Below, piece after piece: positions 34,001 through 44,032 of a stretch of 64,000 bases of DNA; within the stretch, counting starts at the first letter, position 1; every line of letters begins with the position of its first letter. A program made the position numbers and the translations under genes. Below the pieces are notes generated by a model. It was not told the origin of the DNA. It worked only from the letters and a program-made list of their open reading frames with translations, and did no database searches. Where the stretch lies: the NCBI GenBank assembly GCA_037126765.1, contig JBBCBC010000016.1:19783778-19847777 (forward strand). The letters are read 5' to 3'. The DNA is from Stenogyne calaminthoides (lineage: Eukaryota > Streptophyta > Magnoliopsida > Lamiales > Lamiaceae).

Positions 34001-34425
34001 TTTCTAAGAAGCAAACATCTGTTGCCACATCTACTACTGAAGCAGAATATATGGCTGCTAGTAGCTGTTGCTCCCAACTGCTCTGGCTTTGTCAGCAGCT
34101 GAGGGATTACAACATAACTGCTACCAATGTACCTATCTTCTGTGACAGTAATAGTGCAATTGCTATCACTCAGAATCCAGTTCTGCACACGAGATGCAAA
34201 CATGTGGACATCAGACACCACTTTATCTGAGACCATGCAGAAAAGAAGAACATCAGAATGGAAATGATCCATACTGATAAGCAAAGAGCTGATATTTTAA
34301 CCAAGCCCCTAGCTGAAGTCAGATTTAAAGAATTATGCAACGAGCTAGGTCTACTGGATTTAGAAGATGCAACCCCGGAATATTTTGGTGGTTTGATCTC
34401 AAACACAAGTTGGTTAAGAGACTGA
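31006..34425 (+). pseudogene. R2 pol: protease, integrase, RT, RNase H in one frame with seven stops
   Basis: A single frame runs the full 3.4 kb with no frameshift but with stops at 31333, 31963, 32056, 32740, 33004, 33418 and 34228. Protease: WYIDSGCSRHMTG (D-S-G). Integrase: HHCC module at 31351+ (H37, H42, C71, C74), catalytic D102, D165 and E201 of that stretch, the last two 35 residues apart. The integrase tail includes DEGIFLGYLS. RT: QMDVKSAFLNGVL, LYGLKQAPRAWYDTL and YVDD at 33424-33435. RNase H: GYSDSDYGG, STTEAEYMA, FCDSNSAIAIT. The true end is near 34423. The lack of indels suggests decay by base substitution only. Confidence 0.9.
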
Positions 34426-34595
34426 CTAGATAGAATCATTTGAATAAGGAACCTCAACTGATTAGAAAAATTAGTTAGGCACTGATCAGATAAAGGATAT
34501 TAGATTAAGGGGGAACTAAGCAAAAATCGCATAATGAGATCAAATCAACACAACAATGGAATTAAGAGAGAATTTCATTAATAAAGACCCGAAAG
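34426..34595 (+). other. R2 short spacer between pol and accessory ORF
   Basis: The first part matches R1 529-825 in character (GATCAG/CTGATC repeats, ending in TTCATTAATAAAGACCCGAA at about 34576-34595). In R1 about 1.9 kb more spacer and the accessory N-terminal domain follow; here the sequence jumps into the middle of an accessory ORF. This marks an internal deletion in R2 or its ancestor. Confidence 0.55.
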
Positions 34596-35817
34596 TTGGG
34601 AATGCCGGACACTCCATTGCACAGGGAGATCACTCACAAAATGGTTAAGTACAGCAGAACAATGCAGCAAAGGAGATGGTTTGAAGAAGAGATTGAGGCT
34701 GGAAGGCCGATTGAGGTGGAAGAAGTTTTTGAACAAATGGTTGACACGGAGCATACTGCTAAAGAAATGGTTATCATTGAAGAACCAGAAAAAGTTGAGG
34801 CAGTTGCCGATGAAGCAGTTGTGGGAGAAGCGGCAGAGTCCCCATCAGCTGAGGCACAAGCAGGCGATGAGTTAGTCGATCTGACTGCTGAAGAAAGTCC
34901 AGCGTGCGAAGCTGATGTTGAGGGACCTTCTTCTGCAGTGGGTCAACTGGTACAGATTCTCCAAACCTCTCCACATTTTGAGGAGAATCTGATGAAGCAC
35001 ATCAGGACATCCTTCAGGGCTAATATGGCCAACATGTTCAGAGACGATGACAGCTTCTTTGTACCAGCTCAGATCGAGAAAGCCATCAGACCAGAGAGAG
35101 AGCGCATCTCAGAGCACTGAGCCAGAATTGCAGAAGATGTCAGGGACACAACAGCTAACAAATTGCTTGAGATGACACAAAAGATGGCTGAGATCGAGCA
35201 GAATAGATCCCAGCAGTTTACGCTGATGATGAATGAACAGATGGTCAAAATGACCAAGCTGTATGAGGATCTGGCTGCTGCACAGCACAAGACAAATTCT
35301 ACAGCAGATAAGCTTGATAGCCTTTTTGACAGAGTTAGCAATGTGGTAAACAAAGCAGAAGAATCAATACTAACTGTTGTTGCCCAAGTTCAACCTGCTG
35401 CTGAAGCTGAATCCCCAGCACTTAAAAGTCTTCAACAAGACTTATCTTCGAAGATTACCAATCTAAGTGCTGAACTCAAGGGCCTTTTTGAAGGAACCAA
35501 AAAGGGGGAAGAAGCTAAGAATGCTGATATTCAGGGAAGGCTGAACCAGGTTGAGAACTATGTGGCGGGCATCCAGATTACATTGGACAAAAAGAGACTA
35601 AGGAAAGATGCCCAAGCTGCTGCTGAGTTGGAGAAAGCTGAGCTGATCGAATCTTCAACTGAATCAGACGAACCAGCAAGAAAGAAAGGCAAGAAAGTCA
35701 TGATTGCCAAAAAGAAGGCTCCAGCTGCTCTGCAAGATAAAAGAAAAGAAGAAGAGCTGAAGAAAGCAGAGGCTGAGAGGCAAAGAAGAAGGGAAGAAGC
35801 AGCACAACTTGACAAAG
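34596..35817 (+). pseudogene. R2 accessory ORF, N-terminally shortened, interrupted by R4
   Basis: One frame with a single TGA at 35118-35120. It lacks the globular N-terminal domain seen in R1 and R5. Visible parts: a Glu/Ala-rich acidic segment (codons ~35-115), an MKHIRTSFRANMANMF helix, a long coiled coil (about 35163-35620), and a basic KKGKKVMIAKKKAP stretch that could be a nuclear signal. The frame is cut at 35817 by R4 and resumes in the same phase at 60150. Function unknown; the helical, charged character suggests a structural or nucleic-acid-associated role, which is an inference. Confidence 0.65.
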
Positions 35818-36119
35818 TGTTGGGATATTTTAGTTTTGATGAATAATGCCAAAACATTATCAACTTGTGTTATTGAAGCTAATCTACAGATAACAAGTTG
35901 AGAGGGAACGAGAGAACAAGTTGAGGGGGAACTCACGAAATCAGAAGTATATGACCGAGATCAGACGAGGTTGCAGAAGAGACTGATCGAGATCAAATGA
36001 GTAAGATGAGTTCCGGAGTTAACTGATGAGCTGAGCAAAATCAGAAGAAAAGCTAAGCCAGCTGATCAGAAGATCAGATGACCAGATGACCAGATCAGGA
36101 GAGAAGGGTGAAGATCAGA
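35818..36119 (+). repeat. R4 plus-strand LTR, 5' part
   Basis: TGTTGGGATATTTTAGTTTTGATG onward, with AACAAGTTGAG repeats and dense GATCAG/CAGATGACCAGATGAC motifs. It stops where a minus-strand copy begins. The preceding polypurine tract is absent because this is the insertion edge. Confidence 0.75.
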
Positions 36120-37711
36120 AGTTTGAAAAACCCATTAGTGCATTAAATACCAATTGTAATGCATATAAAACAGGGGTGAGGGAATGGTGGTTCCAATTTT
36201 TACTTTTAAGAACGATGTGTGTTTTGCTTATAATCAAATGCATATGGCAAGTAAGAACAAAAAGCAGTAAAGAACACACGATTTATAGTGGTTCGGAGTC
36301 CAACTCCTACATCCACTCTTCCCTATCAGCAGGGGTACCAACTTAACCAACTGGACTTAGTTTTATGTGTTAGTCCAACACAATACATATGTTTAATGAG
36401 TTCTCACTCTCTCGGGACTTATCTCCCTCACGGGATTGTCTATCCTCCCTTTCGGGATTGCTTAGATGTTTACCGAGTTCTCACTCACATACAAACTTAA
36501 CCTATCAAACTGATTTGGGTAAGGTTTGTTTGGTTTCCAACTAGGTTGAGATTTTCCCTTACATTTGTTTAGCCTCAATGCTAAGGATGGGAAAATCTCT
36601 CTAAGCTTAGGATATTACATTTGTGCTTAGATCTAGGATAGAACACTCTTGAATATATGCGTGTATTTTTTGTTCAGTGTTCTATGGTGAAAATGCTAGA
36701 TGATTTGGCTCTGTAGCTCAATGGTGTTTTTCACGCATTTCACACTTCCACACTGAATAATGAAGGAAGAACTTGTATTTATAGTGTGGATTTGAATGTT
36801 ACCGTTGGAAGGAGTCACATTCAAATCCATACTATTCTGTAGGTTTTGCAGCATTTTCAGGCTTGTTGTCTTCCTCTCATTGGTCCACGTCAGCTGAATC
36901 CAACGGCTATAATCTTCAGGATCTTCTGAGTCTTCAGGATTCTCTTAGTCTTCAGGATTCTTCTGAGTCTCAGGATTCTTGATTCAGCAGACTTCTCTTT
37001 AGCGAACCTTGTCTGATCAGGCACACTAATACTCAGGCTAACTGAGTTCAGCTCTTCTGACTTCAGACAATCTGACCCTCAGGTCACTAGCACTCAGGCT
37101 AACTGATCATCAGTAGTGTTCTGATTCTCAGTGAACATAACTTCAGATGACTTGTCTTCTGATGAATTCTCTTCTGATTTCTTCTCGCCTGATCTGATCA
37201 GCTCACCTGATCATATCAGTAGCATCAGGTCAGCATATCAGTTTATCTGCATCTGATTAGTACATCAGGTTAGCATATCAGGATAGTTGCATCAGGTTAT
37301 CTTATCTGATCTCGATCACGTCTGATCTCGATCAGTCTCATCTGCTCCTCTTCTGATCAGCAACCTCCTCTTCTGATCTGGTCATCTGATCAAGTCACTT
37401 CTGATCATCTGATCTTCTTATCTCAGGTCCATCTGATCAGGTAACTTCTGATTCTTCTGATCAGCTGGCTTACCTTTTCTTTTCTTCTGATTTTGCACAG
37501 CTCATCAGTTAACTCCGGAACTCATCTTACTCATCTGATCTCGATCAGCCTCGTCTGCAGCCTCGTCTGATCTCGATCATCTACTTCTGATTTTCATGAG
37601 TTCCCCCTCAACTTGTTCTCTCATTCCCCCTCAAATTGTTATCTGTAAGTTAGCTTGGATAACACAAGTTGATAATTTTTTGGCATAATTCATCAAAACT
37701 AAAATATCCCA
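36120..37711 (-). repeat. R4 LTR copy 1, long form, minus strand
   Basis: Runs from GTTTGAAAAACCCATTAGTG (the last ~10 LTR bases are missing) to AAAATATCCCA. TATTTATA at 36776-36783 is a minus-strand TATAAATA. A 19-base palindrome flanks 36800-36816. CTG/CAG motifs are intact throughout 36920-37610. Confidence 0.75.
36776..36896 (-). promoter_or_regulatory. R4 LTR core promoter: TATA, palindrome, bZIP and CCAAT motifs
   Basis: On the minus strand, reading downstream: a CCAAT box next to TGACGTGG (36879-36894), about 50 bases of spacer, a palindrome with 19-base arms (36781-36799 and 36817-36835, one mismatch), and the TATAAATA overlapping its outer edge (36776-36783). The same order recurs in the other long copies. 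The palindrome position suggests a regulatory or structural role; this is inferred. Confidence 0.5.
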
Positions 37712-37797
37712 AATATTTCCCCCTTTTTGATAATGACGCCAAAACATTAAAATATATGCACTTTTACAGAAACGGGTTATTCAAAAAAGGGGGAAAT
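37712..37797. other. R4 spacer with two opposed polypurine tracts
   Basis: TTTCCCCCTTTTTGATAATG after the minus LTR is a reversed polypurine tract, and AAAAAAGGGGGAAATT before the plus LTR is a forward one, with about 50 bases between. Repeated at 39777-39861 and 57585-57674. Confidence 0.75.
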
Positions 37798-38203
37798 TGT
37801 TGGGATATTTTAGTTTTGATAAATTATGCCAAAACATTATCAACTTGTGTTATTCAAGCTAACTTACAGATAACAAGTTGAGGGGGAACGAGAGAACAAG
37901 TTGAGGGGGAACTCACAAAAATATGTTGTATTGTGTTGGACTAACACATTAATCTAAGTTCAGTTGGTTAAGTTGGTTAAGTTGGTGCCCCTGTTGATAG
38001 GGAAGAGTGGATGTAGGAGTTGGACTCCGAACCACTATAAAATCGTGTGTTCCTTACTGCTTTATGTTCTTACTTGCCATATGCATTTGATTATAAGCAA
38101 AACACACATCGTTCTTAAAAGCAAAAAATTGGTATCACTGTTTCCTCACCCCTGTTTTATATGCATTACAATTGGTATTTTCCACACTAATGGGTTTTCA
38201 AAC
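37798..38203 (+). repeat. R4 short plus-strand LTR copy A
   Basis: A 406-base LTR with the promoter half deleted: it jumps from GGGGGAACTCAC to TGTTGTATTGTGTTGGACTA. It retains the hairpin and GAACCACTATAAAATC blocks and ends TTTTCAAAC, short of the GGGACCAACA terminus. A reversed PBS (CTCTGATACCAAT, 38206-38218) follows. Confidence 0.75.
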
Positions 38204-38218
38204 AACTCTGATACCAAT

Positions 38219-39776
38219 TGTTGGTCCCGTTCGAAAACCCATGAAATGCGTTTAAAAACCATGTAATGCATATAAAACAGGGGTGAGGAAACAGTGATAC
38301 CAATTTTTTGCTTTTAAGAACGATGTGTGTTTTGCTTATAATCTAATGCATATGGTAAGTAAGAACATAAAGCAGTAAGGAACACACGATTTTATAGTGG
38401 TTCGGAGTCCAACTCCTACATCCACTCTTCCTATCAACTTAACCAACTGGACTTAGTTTTATGTGTTAGTCCAACACAATACAGATGTTTACCGAGTTCA
38501 CACTCAAACGGGACTTATCTCCCTCACGGGATTGCCTACCCTCCCTTTCGGGATTGCTTAGATGTTTACCGAGTTCTCACTCACCTACAAACTTAAACTA
38601 TCAAACTGATTTGGGTAAGGTTTGTTTGGTTTCCAACTAGGTTGAGATTTTCCCTTACATTTGTTTAGCCTCAATGCTAAGGATGGGAAAATCTCTCTAA
38701 GCTTAGGATATTACATTGGTACTTAGATCTAGGATAGAACACTCTTGAATATATGCGTGTATTTTTTGTTCAGTGTTCTATGGTGAAAATGTTAGATGAT
38801 ATGGCTCTGTAGCTCAATGGTGTTTTTCACGCATTTCACACTTCCACACTGAATAATGAAGGAAGAACTTGTATTTATAGTGTGGATTTGAATGTTACCG
38901 TTGGAAGGAGTCACATTCAAATCCATACTATTCAGAGGTTTTTGCAAAGCATTTTTCGGGCTTGTTGTCTTCCTCTCATTGGTCCCACAATTTGAATCCA
39001 TGGCTATAATCTTGAGGATCTTGAGTCTTGAGATTCTCTTAGTCTTGAGTTCTTGAGGTCTCGGGATTCTTGATTGACGGACTTCTCTTTAGCGAACCAT
39101 ATCGATCGGGCATCTTGACACCAGTTGAGTTGACTCTTCGACCGGACAATCGACCCTCGGTCACTAGCTTTTCGAATGGCCCGATCATCGATAGTGTTAC
39201 GATTCTCGATGAACATGACTTCGGATGACTTGTCTTCGATGAATTCTCTTCGATTTCTTCTCTCACGATCGTCGGCTCATCGATCATATCGGTGCATCAG
39301 TCGACATATCGGTTTATCGCATCTTATTAGTACATCGGGGTTAGCATATCGGGGTTAGTTGCATTAGGTTATCTTATCGATCTCGATCGCGTCGATCTCG
39401 TCGGTCTAAATCCTCCTCTTACGATCGACAACCTCCTCTTACGATCTGGTCATCGATCTGGTCATCGATCAAGTCACTTCGATCATCGATCTTCTTATCT
39501 CAGTCCATCGATCGGGTAACCGATTCTTCCGATCGATTGGCTTAGCTTTTCTTTTCTTCCGATTTTGCTCGGCTCATCGATTAACTCGAACTCATCTTAC
39601 TCATCGATCTCGATCGGCCTCGTCTCTGACCTAAATCGATCTCGATCATCACCCGATTTTTCGTGGTTCCCCTCAACTTGTTCTCTCATTCCCCCTCAAC
39701 TTGTTATTTGTAAGTTAGCTTGAATAACACAAGTTGATAATGTTTTGGCATAATTCATCAAAACTAAAATATCCCA
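38219..39776 (-). repeat. R4 LTR copy 2, long form, with CG-converted patch
   Basis: TGTTGGTCCCGTTCG to AAAATATCCCA, 1,558 bases. Closely similar to copy 1, except that 39010-39660 carries CG in place of CAG or CTG almost everywhere (for example TCTTCGATGAATTC against TCTTCTGATGAATTC). Confidence 0.8.
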
Positions 39777-39861
39777 AATATTTCCCCCTTTTTGATAATG
39801 ACGCCAAAACATTAAAATATATGCACTTTTACAGAAATGGGTTATTCAAAAAGGGGGAAAT

Positions 39862-40267
39862 TGTTGGGATATTTTAGTTTTGATGAATTATGCCAAAACA
39901 TTATCAACTTGTGTTATTCAAGCTAACTTACAGATAACAAGTTGAGGGGGAATGAGAGAACAAGTTGAGGGGGAACTCACGAAAATCTGTTGTATTGTGT
40001 TGGACTAACACATTAATCTAAGTCCAGTTGGTTAAGTTGGTTAAGTTGGTGCCCCTGCTGATAGGGAAGAGTGGATGTAGGAGTTGAACTCCGAACCACT
40101 ATAAAATCGTGTGTTTCTTACTGCTTTATGTTCTTACTTGCCATATGCATTTGATTATAAGCAAAACACACATCGTTCTTAAAAGAAAAAAATTGGTATC
40201 ACTGTTTCCTCACCCCCGTTTCATATGCATTACAATTGGTATTTTCCGCACTAATGGGTTTTTAAAC
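39862..40267 (+). repeat. R4 short plus-strand LTR copy B
   Basis: The same deletion form as copy A, preceded by AAAAAGGGGGAAAT and followed by a reversed PBS at 40268-40281. Confidence 0.78.
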
Positions 40268-40281
40268 GCTCTGATACCAAT

Positions 40282-41667
40282 TGTTGGTCCCGTTTGAAAA
40301 CCCATGAAATGCGTTTAAAAACCATGTAATGCATATAAAACAGGGGTGAGGAAACAGTGATACCAATTTTTTGCTTTTAAGAACGATGTATGTTTTGCTT
40401 ATAATCTAATGCATATGGCAAGTAAGAACATAAAGCAGTAAGGAACGCACGATTTTATAGTGGTTCGGAGTCCAACTCCTACATCCACTCTTCCTATCGG
40501 CAGGGGCACCAACTTAACCAACTTAACTAAATGGACTTAGTTTTATATGTTAGTCCAACACAATATAGATGTTTACCGAGTTCACACTCAAACGGGACTT
40601 ATCTCCCTCACGGGATTGCCTACCCTCCCTTTCGGGATTGCTTAGATGTTTACCGAGTTCTCACTCACCTAAAAACTTAACCTATCAAACTGATTTGGGT
40701 AAGGTTTGTTTGGTTTCCAACTAGGTTGAGATTTTCCCTTACATTTGTTTAGCCTCAATGCTAAGGATGGGATAATCTCTCTAAGCTTAGGATATTACAT
40801 TTGTGCTTAGATCTAGGATAGAACACTCTTGAATATATGCGTGTATTTTTTGTTCAGTGTTTTATGGTGGAAATGCTAGATGATTTGGCTCTGTAGCTCA
40901 ATGGTGTTTTTCACGCATTTCACACTTCCACACTGAATAATGAAGGAAGAACTTGTATTTATAGTGTGGATTTGAATGTTACCGTTGGATTGAGTCACAT
41001 TCAAATCCATACTATTCTGTAGGTTTTGCAGCATTTTCAGGCTTGTTGTCTTCCTCTCATTGGTCCACGTCAGCTGAATCCAACGGCTATAATCTTCAGG
41101 ATCTTCTGAGTCTTCAGGATTCTCTGAGTCTTCAGGATTCTTCTGAGTCTTCAGGATTCTTCTGAGTCTCAGGATTCTTGATTCAACAGATTTCTCTTTA
41201 GCGAACCTTATACGATCGGGCATCTTGACACTCGAAGCTAAGCGAGTTCAAACTCTTGACTTGGACAATCGACCCTCAGGTCACTAGCACTCAGGCTAAC
41301 TAATCATCAATAGTGTTCTAATTCTCAGTGAACATGACTTCGGATGACTTGTCTTCTGATGAATTCTTTTCTGATTTCTTCTACCGATCGATCGGCTCAT
41401 CCGATCATATCGGTAAGATCAGTCAAGATATCGGTTTATCGCAGATCTTATTAGTACATCAGGTTAGCATATCAGGTTAGTTGCATTAGATTATCTTATC
41501 TGATCTCGATCACGTCTGATCTCGATCAGTCTCATATGCTCCTCTTCTGATCAGCAACCTCCTCTTCTGATCTGGTCATCTGATCAAGTCACTTCTGATC
41601 ATCTGATCTTCTTATCTCAGGTCCATCTGATCAGGTAACTTCTGATTCTTCTGATCAGATGGCTTAG
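40282..41667 (-). repeat. R4 LTR copy 3, left part, split by R5
   Basis: TGTTGGTCCCGTTTG onward. R5 is inserted after GGCTTAG, with cttag duplicated. A CG-converted patch occupies about 41205-41455 between normal stretches. The right part resumes at 56147. Confidence 0.8.
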
Positions 41668-43666
41668 TGTTGGTCCCAGTGTAAACAAGTCTTACACGTG
41701 TATGGGGGGGATACACGTGTTAAGTGTTTTTAAAACTTTTTCTTTACTTAGGTCGATTGGGGTCGGGGTTATCGATGATTTGGTCTTGAAGCACAAATCA
41801 CCCCGAGTCAAAGTCTACCGAGGGCGATGATCCCGAAAGCTTTCGGATACCTCAGATAATCCCAATTGATCTGAATTTTGAGTTCTTGAGTTTGCTTGAA
41901 AGGCTTACTCAGATGTGCGGAATGGTTGGCCCTAAGTTTATACTCGTTTTATGTTTTGCTGAAAATCTTCCTTTTATTGGAATAGTGATTGGTTTTGTGA
42001 TTGGTTTAGATGCGACTTGATTGGATTGATTCCAACTTAATATCGGTGAAAATATGCTTTTCGGTTTAAAGTTATGCAATGATTAATCAAAGCAAAAGCG
42101 AAAGCAAATAACACAAACAAGTTATAGTGGTTGAGGAGACTCAAGCTCCTACGTCCACTCTCTCTCGATCTCTTGAGAGAAATTCTTAATCACCTCCTAA
42201 GGTTTTTCGACTACCTTTGTAGTTTACTAACCTTTCTATTTTGAGCTTTCGACTACCTCTGTAGTTTACTTACTCAAAACACACACAAGCTTTACATTAT
42301 CCAAGATAGTTTATTCACTTCTTCTCTAGAGTTTTCTGACTACCTCAATGTAGTTTACTAACTCTTTACAACTCCAACTCACCAACAATCACACTCAAAC
42401 TACCTTACAAAGGGTTTGGGGTTTCTTGGTTGGTTTCCAACTAGGATGAGATATCCTTTACAATTAAGAACAATGCAAAGGCTAGGATATCTCTACTAAG
42501 CTTTGGATATATCTTATCAAGCTAGGCTTAGTAAATGAGCTCTCTTCGATATAAAGCACTTGGGAAATTCTTGGGTTTTCGAGTGCTTCATCTTGCAATA
42601 ATAAGTTTGAGCTCTTGAGTTGCTTACAAATTTCCCGTAACCTTCAATGTAGATGGTCACAAGTATTTATAGGCATACACCAAGGTCACTCTTGAAAAAC
42701 TATCCATTGGAAGAGATAGCTCCATGAGTTTCCTCTTATGGTGTGATGAACGACTATTTTAGGGTTTGAAACTCCCTAGCATACTATAGGCAATAACCTT
42801 TTCTTGCAGCCATTCAACACTTTTACGATTTGGAACATAGTACTCCGACATGCTTGATGACTGTCAACTTTTCAATTGTCGATGAAATGCGGTGATGTCT
42901 TCTTCATATTGGCTGTTGTCTTTAGTTAAATGTAGACAACCATAACGGCTCTTTTTGGTTACTATCTTTGAGTGATATAACCTTAACAACACTTTGTTTT
43001 AGTTCCTTTTGTCTGCATGAGAATGTCTTGGGCAATATCTATTTTTTTCGAAAGTAATCGCATTTTTCTCGAGATTGTATCCTTGAGATAGATATTTTTG
43101 ATTGCCTCGGAACATTGAGGTTTATCTCGATCATTGAAGACATTATTGAGTCTTCAATAATTCTTTCCTTCTTGATCTTTATCCTTTGTCTTGATCTTGA
43201 TCTTGATCTTTTTCTTCTTCAATGTCTTGATTCTTACGAGTCTTGATGTCTTCCGAGTCTTTAGATTCTTCGAGTCTTGATGTGAGTCTTAGTCTTGAGT
43301 CTTTAGGTGTCTTGAGTCTTCAGATATATCGACCGGTATCTTCGAGTCTTTCATCTTGAGTCTTGATTTTATCGGTTTCTCATTGAGTTTTTGATTCTCG
43401 GTTTTCACATTGAGTCTTGATTTCTCGATTTCTTCATCGAGTCTTGATTCCTCGGTTTCATATTGAAACTTGATTTCTTGAAACTTCTTGAGTCTTCAAA
43501 ATCTTGAATCTAACTTCGATCTCGCTAACTATACACGGTGCAGATAACATCCTGAACACTCTAAAACTGAATCCTGACTCAACTATCAAGATTATCCTGA
43601 ACATGTCATACTCAGGGGTTTTGGGATCTAATCAAAATCTTCTTTTATTAAATTCATCTCCCAACA
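41668..43666 (-). repeat. R5 3' LTR (left copy)
   Basis: TGTTGGTCCCAGTGTAAAC to ATCTCCCAACA on the plus strand, 1,999 bases against 1,992 for the other copy. TATTTATA at 42664-42671 is the minus-strand TATAAATA. Near 41745-41900 and 43070-43510 CAG/CTG of the other LTR is often CG here, which inflates the apparent divergence. Confidence 0.92.
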
Positions 43667-43680
43667 ATTTCCCCCTTTTT
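43667..43680 (-). promoter_or_regulatory. R5 polypurine tract
   Basis: ATTTCCCCCTTTTT on the plus strand, the reverse complement of AAAAAGGGGGAAAT, beside the LTR edge. Confidence 0.85.
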
Positions 43681-44032
43681 GATGATGCCAAAACCATCTT
43701 GTTACAAAACACTTAACCTATACTCAGGTTTCAGTTTTTCTTATTACAAGATTGGTATGTCTCCTAACAATTTTCACAATCAATTTTTCCAACAAATAAA
43801 ATCTCCCAACAATTTCTTTACCAAACAATCAGGCATATCAAAATAAAGACATGTAAAGTAAGATAATGAGATATTATCTTTGAGCATAAAAGATAAAGTT
43901 TCATTGATGAATGGTAGAAAGTTGCAACTTACAATGAACTTATCTGAATGTAAAAACAAAAAGATAAAGAAAATTACAAGAGTCTTCTGAGTCTTGATCT
44001 TCAGTCCTCTTTTGTTCTTCAGCTCTGGCTCT
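43681..44032 (-). other. R5 3' untranslated region
   Basis: AT-rich, non-coding, between the accessory stop and the polypurine tract. A short ORF at 43780-44085 overlaps the accessory frame and is not credible. Confidence 0.5.

Noticed and set aside
37005..37620. CAG/CTG-rich copies as the derived form (insertion of A or T into CG)
   Set aside because: The coding region of R2 with intact CAG/CTG (33900-34080) reads as a normal RNase H while the CG form in R1 (1-145) does not, so the CG form is the altered one.
37964..38266. Repeated ~100-codon ORF starting MVKLVKLVPLLIGKSG, also at 57841-58131 and partly at 40109-40297
   Set aside because: It lies inside the short R4 LTR copies and recurs only because the DNA is repeated; no start context, domain or codon-level constraint is visible.
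36120..41667. CRISPR-like regular repeats
   Set aside because: The repeats are kilobase-scale LTR copies in a plant genome; there are no short repeats with unique spacers.
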